Source: an uncultured Bacteroidota bacterium
GTDB lineage: Bacteria > Bacteroidota > Bacteroidia > Flavobacteriales > UBA7312
DNA: 40,408 nucleotides
Direction: 5' to 3'
NCBI GenBank assembly: GCA_902580855.1
Contig: CACHMF010000012.1
Location: forward strand, 1 to 40,408
Of the stretch, positions 16,023 through 24,777 are shown in pieces. Positions within the stretch are counted from its first letter, which is position 1; the number at the start of each line of letters is the position of its first letter. Position numbers and translations under genes: made by a program. Below the pieces are notes generated by a model. That model did not search any database, was not told the DNA's origin, and saw only the letters and a list, made by a program, of their open reading frames with translations.

Positions 16023-17012
16023 TTACTGAATGTAGATCTTTTCTGATTGTATGTTAGATTTTAAAATGTAAATACCGGCAGGCAAGTCTTCAATATTAAT
16101 TTTAGAAGCAGATTTTTTCCAAATTAATTGGCCACAAGTATTATAAAGAGATTTATGACCTTCTTCGCAATACAGGAAGTTATCCGAAATGTAGCTAGAT
16201 TTTGCTTTATGTTCTTCCACGGTAGATGGTGTGCAGTTAATACTTATATAATTAACAGTGTTACTTCCAGAATTCGGAATCGCTAATGTTTGCGAATTAC
16301 TTTCATAGAAAATATCTGCCGGTTGACTTTGTCCGGTTGCAAATATTTGTGGAGTAGCGAAATTGGCATCATATTTATATATAGCACTGTTTCCCCATAC
16401 CGAAACATAATAGTTTCCACAAGGATCAAGTGTAATACCATCAATATTAAAGTGATTGGTGTTCGCTAATATGCTTACACTAGAGTCGCTAAGGTTAACC
16501 TCCCAAATTGGTGCGCTGCCTCCCCATCCGACTATAAGTAATCGATCTAAAAGGTAATCATAAACAACACCATTCGGTGTACTATTAAAACTAGCAAACA
16601 GGTTGTGATTTCCTGAAACACTGTTATATCTGTATAATTTTTTAGCTAGGAAGTCAGTAATGAATATATCATTTCCTTTATGTGTAATTCCATTTAAAAA
16701 CTGACCATTTATGTTATGATTTAAAATTTCATTCCCGTTTAGCACATTATATGCCTTCAATCTTCCTCCAGAACAAGCGTAGACTAAATCGCCAACAACT
16801 TCTAGGCCATGTGGGCCTGAGCCAACACCGGTAGCTAAAGTGTTGAGGTTGCCTAATCCATCATCAGTTAAAATTTGCCCATTACCTGAGTTTGAAATTA
16901 AAAAAGAGCTACTTCCAATGTGATAATCAACACTTTCAGGTGAATTGAAAGATTGAGCAAACAAAAGATTTGTTATTATTATAAAAAGAAGGGTAAAAAA
17001 ATGCTTAATCAT
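16023..17012 (-). CDS. Secreted beta-propeller (SMP-30/NHL-like) with type IX sorting tail
   Basis: The 329-residue protein has a signal peptide ending NLLFAQ (residue 20), then a beta-propeller like SMP-30/NHL proteins (about 25-255; repeated strands such as VVYDYLLDRLLIVGW and NIDGITLDPCGNYYVS). Residues about 262-329 form a type IX secretion C-terminal domain ending LPAGIYILKSNIQSEKIYIQ, so the protein should be exported and fixed to the cell surface. Some relatives are lactonases, but I cannot identify an active site here. Its start overlaps the end of the upstream dehydrogenase-like gene by 8 bases, indicating co-expression. Confidence 0.82.
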   Translation of the reverse strand: MIKHFFTLLFIIITNLLFAQSFNSPESVDYHIGSSSFLISNSGNGQILTDDGLGNLNTLATGVGSGPHGLEVVGDLVYACSGGRLKAYNVLNGNEILNHNINGQFLNGITHKGNDIFITDFLAKKLYRYNSVSGNHNLFASFNSTPNGVVYDYLLDRLLIVGWGGSAPIWEVNLSDSSVSILANTNHFNIDGITLDPCGNYYVSVWGNSAIYKYDANFATPQIFATGQSQPADIFYESNSQTLAIPNSGSNTVNYISINCTPSTVEEHKAKSSYISDNFLYCEEGHKSLYNTCGQLIWKKSASKINIEDLPAGIYILKSNIQSEKIYIQ

Positions 17013-18405
17013 TTTGAATAACTAAAGTGTTAGGATTAAGTCCATTTACTTGTATAAAGTATATGCCGTCAGATAAATTAGCAGGAATTTGAAACGCGTT
17101 TTCAGTTGTGACACATTTATAAAGGACTTGTCCATTCAAGCTGGTGATTGTTATTTCGCTAAAGTTAATATTGTTATTGATTTGAACCATATTTCCAGCC
17201 TTGGTTGGATTTGGATAAAATTCTGTTTTTGAAATCTCTAAGATATTTGAAGCAACAGGAGAGTTGTCAATAATATGATAAATTATTCCTGTATTTATAT
17301 CAGCAAAATAGAGTTCACCATCATTACCTTCTCCAAATGTTGAAACACCATACTGGGTGTCTTCTTGTGTTGTTGTTGTCCATCCTGCTCCTCCTAGATT
17401 ATCATAAATTGTAAAAAATTTACCAGTGCAGTAGTCTGTAAAAACATAATGACCAACGAAATTAGGGAATTGTGTGCCTCTATAAACATAACCGCCTGTC
17501 ACAGAACAATCGTTTGGCCATCCATTATTTTCGTAAACTTGAACAGGATCAACGTAAGAGCTGTTACAGCCCGAACTGTTGAATGGTGCAAAGCCCTCGT
17601 AACATCTCCATCCATAATTTTCTCCTCCACTACTGTTCGCATCTTGGAAGTTAATCTCTTCCCATGCATTTTGTCCAACATCTCCAATCCACATGTCACC
17701 TGTCTGTTTATCAAATGAGAAGCGCCAAGGATTCCTTAGTCCAATCGCCCATATTTCTTCTAAAGTATTAATTGAGCCAACAAAAGGATTATCACTTGGT
17801 ATAGAATATGGATTTCCATTATCTACATCAATTCTTAACATTTTCCCAAGCATTGACTGTGTATTTTGGGAATAATTTTGAGGATCTCCACTGCTACCAC
17901 CATCACCCATTCCTATATATAAATAGCCATCTGGACCAAAATCTATACAACCTCCGTTATGATTCCAATAAGGTTGGTCGATTGTAAGTAAAACTAGTTC
18001 ACTACTTGGATCTGCTATATTTGGATTAAATTGTTCAACACTAAATCTTGAAATGCTAGTTTGTTTTCCTGTACTTCCAGTCGAAGTATTATTATTATAA
18101 TGAATATAAAAATATCCATTTGTTGCGTAGTTTGGGTGAAAAGCTAATCCTAACAGTCCTTGTTCACTTTGTCCGTCATTAACTATCGATGAAATATTTA
18201 AAAAAGTCGATGTATTTCCATTATCAATAACTTTTATAATACCACCTTGTTCAACAATAAATAATCTATCATCTCCAGCATTAGCTATAGAGACAGGAGA
18301 GTTAAAACCAGTTTTAAAGATTTCAAAATCTAAATCTGGTAGTGTTTGTGCATTTAGATTTAAAAGAGATAGAAATATAATTATTCCAGTGTATAAATGT
18401 TTCAT
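17005..18405 (-). CDS. Secreted PQQ-type sugar dehydrogenase (GSDH family) with type IX sorting tail
   Basis: The 466-residue protein has a signal peptide ending LNLNAQ, then a six-bladed propeller of the glucose/sorbosone dehydrogenase family (about 25-375). Typical pieces are LGLAFHPNYATNGYFYIHY, PYWNHNGGCIDFGPDGYLYI with the likely catalytic His, GMGDGGSSGDP, and GLRNPWRFSFD. Characterised relatives oxidise sugars using PQQ. Residues about 385-466 are a type IX secretion tail (FYPNPTKAG ... LSDGIYFIQV), so it should act at the cell surface. It heads a run with the second propeller gene and the rhodanese. Family membership is clear, substrate is not. Confidence 0.88.
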   Translation of the reverse strand: MKHLYTGIIIFLSLLNLNAQTLPDLDFEIFKTGFNSPVSIANAGDDRLFIVEQGGIIKVIDNGNTSTFLNISSIVNDGQSEQGLLGLAFHPNYATNGYFYIHYNNNTSTGSTGKQTSISRFSVEQFNPNIADPSSELVLLTIDQPYWNHNGGCIDFGPDGYLYIGMGDGGSSGDPQNYSQNTQSMLGKMLRIDVDNGNPYSIPSDNPFVGSINTLEEIWAIGLRNPWRFSFDKQTGDMWIGDVGQNAWEEINFQDANSSGGENYGWRCYEGFAPFNSSGCNSSYVDPVQVYENNGWPNDCSVTGGYVYRGTQFPNFVGHYVFTDYCTGKFFTIYDNLGGAGWTTTTQEDTQYGVSTFGEGNDGELYFADINTGIIYHIIDNSPVASNILEISKTEFYPNPTKAGNMVQINNNINFSEITITSLNGQVLYKCVTTENAFQIPANLSDGIYFIQVNGLNPNTLVIQND

Positions 18406-18488
18406 ATTTTTTTTATTTTAATTTTTACAAATGTCAATAATTTGATGTGAATGGGCAAAGGTCTTGCAAGAATTCTTACTCGTTTAAG

Positions 18489-18516
18489 TTTGCTCTCTAA
18501 AAATGAATTAGCTTTG
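18489..18516 (+). promoter_or_regulatory. Promoter of the surE unit
   Basis: TTTG (18489-18492), 16 bases, then TAGCTTTG (18509-18516). The spacing is the same as at rpmB. The surE ATG follows about 21 bases later. Confidence 0.6.
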
Positions 18517-18537
18517 TGAAAATCAATATTGATTATT

Positions 18538-19308
18538 ATGACACAAAAACCCCTCATATTAGTAGCTAACGATGATGGTATATCTGCACCAGGATTACGT
18601 GCTTTAATAAAGGTGATGAACGAATTTGGAGAAGTAGTTGTTGTGGCGCCAAACGGACCACAATCTGGGATGGGACATGCTATTACATTAAATTCTGTTT
18701 TGCGTTGTGATAAAGTTCATATTGATGATGGGCCACAAGAAGAGTATTCCTGTAGCGGAACACCTGTTGATTGTGTGAAACTAGCAATAAACAAAATATT
18801 GAAGCGAAAGCCAGATTTATGTGTTTCAGGAATTAATCATGGTTCAAATTCATCAATCAATGTTATTTATTCAGGAACAATGTCTGCTGCTTTGGAAGGA
18901 GCATTAGAGGGTATTCCATCAATTGGTTTTTCATTATTAGATCATTCTTCTGATGCCGATTTTTCTGCATCTCAAGAGGTTGTAAGAAAGTTGGTTGCAA
19001 ATGTATTGAAAGAGGGTTTGCCTGAGGGAAGTTGTTTAAATGTTAACATTCCGAAGTTGTCACTAAAAGATATAAAAGGTATTCGTATCTGCCGACAAGC
19101 AAATGCTAATTGGACAGAGGAGTTTGTTGAGCGAAGAGATCCTACTGGAAAAACTTATTATTGGCTTACGGGAACATTCCAAAATTACGATAATGGAGAA
19201 GATACTGACGAATGGGCTTTATCAAACGGATATGTTTCTGTAGTTCCTGTGCAATACGATTTAACGGCTCATCACCTTATTTCTAAGCTTAACAAGCAGA
19301 TATTATGA
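18538..19308 (+). CDS. surE: 5'/3'-nucleotidase SurE
   Basis: The 256-residue protein is a SurE-type nucleoside monophosphate phosphatase. The metal-binding NDDG is at 11-14 (LILVANDDGISAPG), with APNGPQSGMGHA, the family SGTPVDCVK motif and a NHGSN loop following. The ATG at 18538 is preferred to the in-frame TTG at 18529 because it gives the standard family N-terminus. It is the first gene of a three-gene run with a membrane protein and lpxB, each joined by an ATGA overlap. Confidence 0.95.
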   Translation: MTQKPLILVANDDGISAPGLRALIKVMNEFGEVVVVAPNGPQSGMGHAITLNSVLRCDKVHIDDGPQEEYSCSGTPVDCVKLAINKILKRKPDLCVSGINHGSNSSINVIYSGTMSAALEGALEGIPSIGFSLLDHSSDADFSASQEVVRKLVANVLKEGLPEGSCLNVNIPKLSLKDIKGIRICRQANANWTEEFVERRDPTGKTYYWLTGTFQNYDNGEDTDEWALSNGYVSVVPVQYDLTAHHLISKLNKQIL

Positions 19309-19589
19309 TAAAAAATAAGTTGTTTATAAGAGGTGCTGTGCTAGGATTATTGATTCCATCAATAGTATTTATGAGTTATTCTTTAGTACGTATGGATGGA
19401 GATTTTGTAGCGCTTTACTATGAGTTAGATGCTTTAAATATACATTCGCATGTGATGAGTTTATGTGTACTAGCCAATGCTATTCCCTTTTTTATATTCA
19501 TTAAATCTAACAGGGAAAAACCAGCGCAAGGTATTTTAATGATTACCATTTTATTTGCTCTACTTATTTTTTTAGATAAACTTTTATGA
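19305..19589 (+). CDS. Small membrane protein between surE and lpxB
   Basis: The 94-residue protein has three likely membrane helices (about 9-26, 49-67 and 75-92) and a short lysine-rich loop (KSNREKP). I do not recognise a family. It overlaps surE by 4 bases upstream and lpxB by 4 bases downstream, so translation of all three is probably linked. Its place before a lipid A enzyme suggests an envelope role, which is inference only. Confidence 0.75.
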   Translation: MIKNKLFIRGAVLGLLIPSIVFMSYSLVRMDGDFVALYYELDALNIHSHVMSLCVLANAIPFFIFIKSNREKPAQGILMITILFALLIFLDKLL

Positions 19590-20671
19590 AGTATTACCTA
19601 ATTGCTGGAGAAGCATCGGGTGATATGCATGCTGCCAACCTGATGAAAGAATTGCTTTACGCGGATGCAAAAGCGCAATTTAAGGGTTTTGGTGGTGATA
19701 AAATGCAGTTACAAGGATTACAACTAGTAAAGCATTACAAAGAGATGGCTTTTATGGGTTTTTTGGAAGTGATTGCTAACCTGAATACAATTCGTAAAAA
19801 TCTTGCTTTAGCTAAAAAAGACATCCAATCGTTTCAAACAGATGTATTGATTTTGATTGACTATCCAGGCTTTAATATGCGTATTGCTAAGTTCGCTAAA
19901 AACCTTGGGATAAAAGTAGTTTACTACATTACCCCGCAAGTGTGGGCTTGGAGGCATAGGCGTATAAAACAACTAAAAAGATATACGGATTTGCTCCTAC
20001 CAATTCTTCCCTTCGAAAAGCAGTTTTTTGCTAAGCATGGAGTAGAGTCTAGATTTGTAGGACATCCTTTATTAGATGAACTGACCATTAATAGTGGGAA
20101 GTCGGTAGAGACAGAAAAGCCTATCATTGCACTTTTACCAGGAAGTAGAAAGCAAGAAATTAAAAAAATGTTGCCTTTAATGATGGAGTTGGCTGATCAT
20201 TTTATTGATTACCAATTCATAATAGCTGGTGCACCATCTATCCCTTCTTCATTTTATCGAAGTATAACAGGAGACTCTTATTTACCCATTTCAACAGATA
20301 AAACATACGAGGTGCTGAAAGGTGCTAAAGTAGCTGTAATAACATCTGGAACAGCTACTCTAGAAGCAGCTATTCTTCAGGTGCCACAGGTGGTTTGTTA
20401 TCGAACATCTGGATTTTCTTATTGGATAGGAAAGCAGGTGATTAAAGTGCCATATATCTCTTTAGTTAACTTGATTCTAAATCAGCAAGTGGTAGCCGAA
20501 TTGGTGCAAGCCGATTACAATAAAAAACAACTTATACAAGAGATTGATAAATTGTTGAACAAAAAGCATAGAACAGTTCTTCTAGAACAATATAAAAAGT
20601 TGATTAAAAAACTAGGTGCTAGAGGAGCCTCTAAAAGAGCTGCACAAGCAGTTATAAGCTTGCTGAAATAA
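19586..20671 (+). CDS. lpxB: Lipid-A-disaccharide synthase
   Basis: The 361-residue protein belongs to glycosyltransferase family 19. It opens MKYYLIAGEASGDMHAANLM, the family's N-terminus, and contains MGFLEVIANL, DYPGFNMRIAKF, YYITPQVWAW and LLPGSRKQEI, all standard LpxB motifs. It joins UDP-diacylglucosamine with lipid X to form the lipid A disaccharide at the inner face of the inner membrane. It is the last gene of the surE unit and converges on ftcD, with 24 bases between stops and no clear terminator. Confidence 0.96.
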   Translation: MKYYLIAGEASGDMHAANLMKELLYADAKAQFKGFGGDKMQLQGLQLVKHYKEMAFMGFLEVIANLNTIRKNLALAKKDIQSFQTDVLILIDYPGFNMRIAKFAKNLGIKVVYYITPQVWAWRHRRIKQLKRYTDLLLPILPFEKQFFAKHGVESRFVGHPLLDELTINSGKSVETEKPIIALLPGSRKQEIKKMLPLMMELADHFIDYQFIIAGAPSIPSSFYRSITGDSYLPISTDKTYEVLKGAKVAVITSGTATLEAAILQVPQVVCYRTSGFSYWIGKQVIKVPYISLVNLILNQQVVAELVQADYNKKQLIQEIDKLLNKKHRTVLLEQYKKLIKKLGARGASKRAAQAVISLLK

Positions 20672-20695
20672 ATTCGTAACTAGAGGGAATAAATA

Positions 20696-22390
20696 TTAAA
20701 TTTTGCTGTTCGTTATATCTAGTATTTTAGCTTCTAAATCACAAGCCTTATCTACTAATTCCTGTCCTCTCTCCATAATGTCAGTTACAAAAGCTTTGTC
20801 TTCGCAATCGCCACAGTTAATTTTTACATTCAGGAAAGCACCAATTACAGCCGTACGCGCACAAAGCGCACCTACACCGGCATCGGTTACTGAGTTCGGG
20901 TTTCCGAAGTCTGCCATAGCTTGCATCACTTCCATAGAGTTGTAAGCCGTTTCCATAACTTTAAAAGGGGTTTCAATAGCAAACTTAGTTGCTGCTTGTA
21001 TGGCTTCCGCTCTCTTGGCTTTATCTGTTTCGCTGTCTTTTGGCAATCTAAAGGCCTCCATGATTTTATTAAAAGCATTGGTGTCTTCATCTACCAAACG
21101 CAACAATTCGTTCTGATAAGCCAATCCTTTTTTTGCCCATTGAGAGAACTCTTCCCAGCGGTCGTCCCAACCACGCTTGTGAGCTGAAAGATTGGCTACC
21201 ATAGTGCCTAAGGCAGCGCCCATAGCACCGCAGTAAGCCGAGATAGAGCCTCCGCCAGGAGCAGGGCTCTCGCTAGAAGTTTCGTTTGCAAAAGCCACCA
21301 GGTCCATGTCTATTAGGCGATTGTTATTATCATTATCCAACATGTACTCAATGATGCGTTCTTCTGGATTGAACGGTGCTAGCTCATCCAATCCTAAGGT
21401 CTTAATCGCAATCTTGATAATTTCACTTTCAGCAATTCCTAAAGAGCGCTCTTGCTTGATGAGGAAGTGCTTACCTGCATCGATCAATACTTTTTTAGGA
21501 ACAAGCCCAACCAATTCAGAACCTGTAACACGCATGCCTCTGGCAATGGCTCTTTCACAGGTTTTATCAAACACCTCATGCAAAGGAGAAATATTAATGT
21601 CGGTTAGATTGTAAGAGATTTGCGCTACTCCGTATTCCTCAATAAACCAGCCGATACCTTTAACAGCTTTGAATAAACCGGGCTGTCTTAATTGCTGGCC
21701 ATTCTCATCTTTAAGTAGTTTTCCTGTGATTTTACCGCCTTCTCTTTTTAATCTTCCAGCTTCACGAATGTCGAAGGCTACGGCATTGGCTCTACGCGTA
21801 GAAGTAGTATTAAGGTTGATGTTGTAAGCCACCAAGAAATCACGCGCTGAAATAGCCGTTGCTCCTGATTTAGCTATAGATTCATTGAACTCAGCAGGGC
21901 CAAAATCGGGTTTCCAAGATGGGTCTACTAATTTCTTGGATAACCCCTCATATTCTCCAGAGCGGCAGTTGGCTAAATTCTTTCTTTTTTCTTCTTTAGC
22001 AGCAGCTTCGTAATGATAAACAGGAATGCCTAGATCGCTTCCTACACGAGCACCTAATTTGTGTGCCCATTCAGCTGTTTCTTTCATACTTATGTTGGCA
22101 ATAGGTACTAGCGGACAAACATCGGTGGCACCCATTCTTGGGTGTTCTCCGCTGTGTTTGCTCATGTCAATTAGCTCTTGAGCTTTTTGAATTAAAAGGT
22201 AAGCCGCATCAATTACTTGTTGAGGTTCTCCCACAAAGGTAATCACTGTTCTGTTGGTGGCTTTTCCTGGGTCTATATTCAGTAGCTTTACACCGTCTAC
22301 CGTTTCTACAATATTGGCAATGGTGTTGATTTTTTCTTGATCACGTCCTTCCGAAATATTCGGTACGCATTCGATGAGTTGTCTGCTCAT
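20696..22390 (-). CDS. ftcD: Fused glutamate formiminotransferase / formimino-THF cyclodeaminase
   Basis: The 564-residue protein is a fusion like animal FTCD. The N-terminal formiminotransferase (about 1-330) has LIECVPNISEGRD and HSGEHPRMGATDVCPLVPI, whose His is catalytic in the family. The C-terminal cyclodeaminase (about 360-564) has SPAPGGGSISAYCGAMGAAL. Together they move the formimino group of formiminoglutamate, a histidine breakdown product, to tetrahydrofolate and release ammonia. It directly follows hutI with a one-base overlap. Its DNA looks visibly richer in G and C than its neighbours. Confidence 0.95.
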   Translation of the reverse strand: MSRQLIECVPNISEGRDQEKINTIANIVETVDGVKLLNIDPGKATNRTVITFVGEPQQVIDAAYLLIQKAQELIDMSKHSGEHPRMGATDVCPLVPIANISMKETAEWAHKLGARVGSDLGIPVYHYEAAAKEEKRKNLANCRSGEYEGLSKKLVDPSWKPDFGPAEFNESIAKSGATAISARDFLVAYNINLNTTSTRRANAVAFDIREAGRLKREGGKITGKLLKDENGQQLRQPGLFKAVKGIGWFIEEYGVAQISYNLTDINISPLHEVFDKTCERAIARGMRVTGSELVGLVPKKVLIDAGKHFLIKQERSLGIAESEIIKIAIKTLGLDELAPFNPEERIIEYMLDNDNNNRLIDMDLVAFANETSSESPAPGGGSISAYCGAMGAALGTMVANLSAHKRGWDDRWEEFSQWAKKGLAYQNELLRLVDEDTNAFNKIMEAFRLPKDSETDKAKRAEAIQAATKFAIETPFKVMETAYNSMEVMQAMADFGNPNSVTDAGVGALCARTAVIGAFLNVKINCGDCEDKAFVTDIMERGQELVDKACDLEAKILDITNSKI

Positions 22391-23640
22391 TATTTGTTTT
22401 GGATTTTTCCGTTAACGATTATTGTTTCTATCTGATTGTGCCCAAACGCATACGGTAGGTAGGCGTAAGAAGGCATCGGTTTCGTGATGAATAAGTTGGC
22501 TTTTTTGCCAATAGCAATACTTCCTAATTCATCACTTGCTCCCAATGCATAAGCGGTGTTGATGGTAGTGGCATTGATTACTTCTTCAGGGGTCATCTTG
22601 AGTTGGATACACCCTAAAGAAGCTACAAAATTCATGTTTCCGCTTGGAGTGGATCCAGGATTGTAATCTGAAGCTAAAGCGACAGGTAGTCCGGCTTGTA
22701 TCATCTTTCTAGCAGGACCATAAGGTATGCCTAAAAAGAAGGAGCAAGAGGGTAAAAGAGTAGGCATGCAGTCAGTTTCTTGTAGTGCTTCTATGTCCGC
22801 ATCATTCATTAATTCTAAATGATCTACTGATAATGCTCCGTATTTTACACTGGCTTGTACACCGCCAATAATATTGAATTGATTGACATGTGTTTTAGGA
22901 GTCAAATTGTATTGAGAGGCTGCTGCAAGTAAGCGCTCTGTATCAGCTAAATCAAAGTAACCGTCTTCACAAAAAATATCTATATATTCAGCCAATCCTT
23001 CTTCTCTCACTTGTGGTAGCATCTCGTTGATTACCAAATCCATGTATGCTTCTTTATTTCCTTTGTACTCTTGTGGAAGCGCATGTGCTCCTAAAAAAGT
23101 AGCTTTAATAGTGAGTGGAGATATTTCTTTAAGTTTTTTTATGACACGTAGCATCTTCAACTCATCGTTTACTGTGAGACCGTAGCCGCTCTTAATCTCT
23201 ACAGCTCCCGTTCCCATCATCATAATTTCGTTTGCCCTCTGTAATGCACCTGCTAATAGTTCCTCTTCGGAAGTGTTTTGTAATTTTAGAGCTGAGTTTA
23301 AAATTCCACCGCCCTTTTTAGCAATTTCTTCATAGCTCAATCCCTTAATCCTGTCTACAAATTCATTTTCTCTGCTAGCTGCAAAAACAAGGTGAGTATG
23401 GCTATCGCAATAAGAAGGAAAAACCATTCCGTCATCTGCATCAATGATTTCGGTATTGTTCCAATTGTCAATACCAGACCATTCGTCCATGCTACCAAAA
23501 GCAGTGATGATACCACCTTCCATTTCTACAAAGGCATCTTTAATTGTTTGTAGTTGAGCCATATCGGATCCAGCAACCCACTTTTTAGTTGTTTCTTCTA
23601 CCTGAATTAGTTCGCTAATGTTTTTGATAACAGTTTTCAT
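22390..23640 (-). CDS. hutI: Imidazolonepropionase
   Basis: The 416-residue amidohydrolase opens the ring of imidazolonepropionate to form formiminoglutamate, the third step of histidine breakdown. Metal ligands are visible in FPSYCDSHTHLVFAASRE, then GTGAVEIKSGYGLT, FLGAHALPQEY and the late ALASDYNPGSTPSGNM, all family motifs. The product feeds ftcD, whose start overlaps this stop by one base. A -7-like element on the minus strand at 23667-23674 is the likely promoter of the pair. Confidence 0.96.
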   Translation of the reverse strand: MKTVIKNISELIQVEETTKKWVAGSDMAQLQTIKDAFVEMEGGIITAFGSMDEWSGIDNWNNTEIIDADDGMVFPSYCDSHTHLVFAASRENEFVDRIKGLSYEEIAKKGGGILNSALKLQNTSEEELLAGALQRANEIMMMGTGAVEIKSGYGLTVNDELKMLRVIKKLKEISPLTIKATFLGAHALPQEYKGNKEAYMDLVINEMLPQVREEGLAEYIDIFCEDGYFDLADTERLLAAASQYNLTPKTHVNQFNIIGGVQASVKYGALSVDHLELMNDADIEALQETDCMPTLLPSCSFFLGIPYGPARKMIQAGLPVALASDYNPGSTPSGNMNFVASLGCIQLKMTPEEVINATTINTAYALGASDELGSIAIGKKANLFITKPMPSYAYLPYAFGHNQIETIIVNGKIQNK

Positions 23641-23666
23641 AGTTGCTGTAATATGAAGCGAAAATA

Positions 23667-23674
23667 CAAAAATA
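23667..23674 (-). promoter_or_regulatory. Promoter -7 element of hutI-ftcD
   Basis: The minus strand reads TATTTTTG here, fitting TAnnTTTG, 26 bases before the hutI ATG. No clear -33 element was found. Confidence 0.45.
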
Positions 23675-23702
23675 GGACACTCATAACTCCTTGTAAATTA
23701 CT

Positions 23703-23710
23703 TATATTTG
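23703..23710 (+). promoter_or_regulatory. Promoter -7 element of aroC
   Basis: TATATTTG lies only 7 bases before the aroC ATG. A transcript starting the usual few bases downstream would have almost no leader. No -33 TTG was found at normal distance. Confidence 0.5.
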
Positions 23711-23717
23711 CTCATCT

Positions 23718-24776
23718 ATGAACAGTGTCGGACAGCTATTTCGCTTATCTACTTTCGGAGAGTCGCACGGAACGGCTATTGGTGGAATTGTTGATGGTTG
23801 TCCTGCTGGACTCTCCTTAGATGTAAAGGATATCCAAAAAGAATTGGATAGAAGAAAACCAGGACAATCTTCTATTACTACGCCTAGAAAAGAAAGTGAT
23901 ACTGTACAAATTCTCTCAGGTTTGTTTGAGGGGAAAACAACAGGTGCTCCTATTAGTTTTCTGATCCCCAATGAAGATCAACGCACTAAAGATTATTCGA
24001 ATTTAAAAGAGGTGTATAGGCCTTCTCATTCTGATTTTACATATGATAGTAAATATGGTTTTAGAGATTTCAAAGGAGGAGGTCGTTCTTCTGCAAGAGA
24101 AACTGCTAATTGGGTAGTAGCAGGTGCTATTGCTAAGCTGTTGTTGCATTCAGTTAATATTAACGCTTTTGTTTCTTCTATAGGAGAAGAGATTTTGATG
24201 AAGCCTTATGAAGATTTAGACTTTAAACAAACAGAAAATAATTTGGTGCGTTGTCCAGATGAGGAAGTTGCTACAAGAATGATTACAGCTATTGAACAAG
24301 CTAAATCAGAAGGTGATTCTTTAGGAGGTACAATTACCTGTGTAGCGCAGGGTGTTCCTGCGGGCTGGGGAGAACCTATTTTTGATAAGCTACATGCTAG
24401 ATTAGGCCATGCTATGTTAAGTATAAATGCTGTTAAAGGTTTTGAATATGGTTCAGGTTTTTGTGGTGCCAAAATGAAAGGCAGTGAGCATAACGACATC
24501 TTTTCAGATGGAGGTAAAACTACCTCTAATCTGTCTGGAGGTATTCAAGGGGGTATAAGCAACGGAATGGATATTTATTTCCGTGTAGCATTTAAGCCAA
24601 CTGCTACTATTATGAAAGAGCAAAGTACTATAAATAAGAAAGGTGAAACTGTGAAGTTGCAAGTAGAAGGAAGGCATGATCCTTGTGTAGTTCCTAGAGC
24701 AGTTCCTATTGTAGAAGCTATGACGGCTATGGTCTTGGCAGACTTTTATTTATTGAACAAAAACGCAAAAATATAA
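23718..24776 (+). CDS. aroC: Chorismate synthase
   Basis: The 352-residue protein starts [20 protein letters not shown], with the GESHG signature of chorismate synthase, then [32 protein letters not shown] and [16 protein letters not shown]. It converts EPSP to chorismate, the last shared step of aromatic amino acid synthesis, with reduced FMN. The start fits the family, although it is very close to the -7 element. The symporter gene follows after one base. Confidence 0.97.
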   Translation: MNSVGQLFRLSTFGESHGTAIGGIVDGCPAGLSLDVKDIQKELDRRKPGQSSITTPRKESDTVQILSGLFEGKTTGAPISFLIPNEDQRTKDYSNLKEVYRPSHSDFTYDSKYGFRDFKGGGRSSARETANWVVAGAIAKLLLHSVNINAFVSSIGEEILMKPYEDLDFKQTENNLVRCPDEEVATRMITAIEQAKSEGDSLGGTITCVAQGVPAGWGEPIFDKLHARLGHAMLSINAVKGFEYGSGFCGAKMKGSEHNDIFSDGGKTTSNLSGGIQGGISNGMDIYFRVAFKPTATIMKEQSTINKKGETVKLQVEGRHDPCVVPRAVPIVEAMTAMVLADFYLLNKNAKI

Positions 24777-24777
24777 G

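Noticed and set aside
17449-17875. Plus-strand frames opposite the GSDH-type gene
   Set aside because: They lie within a well-conserved minus-strand gene and have no plausible protein features.
20703-21614. Plus-strand frames opposite ftcD
   Set aside because: They are antisense shadows of a clearly conserved gene and show no family features of their own.
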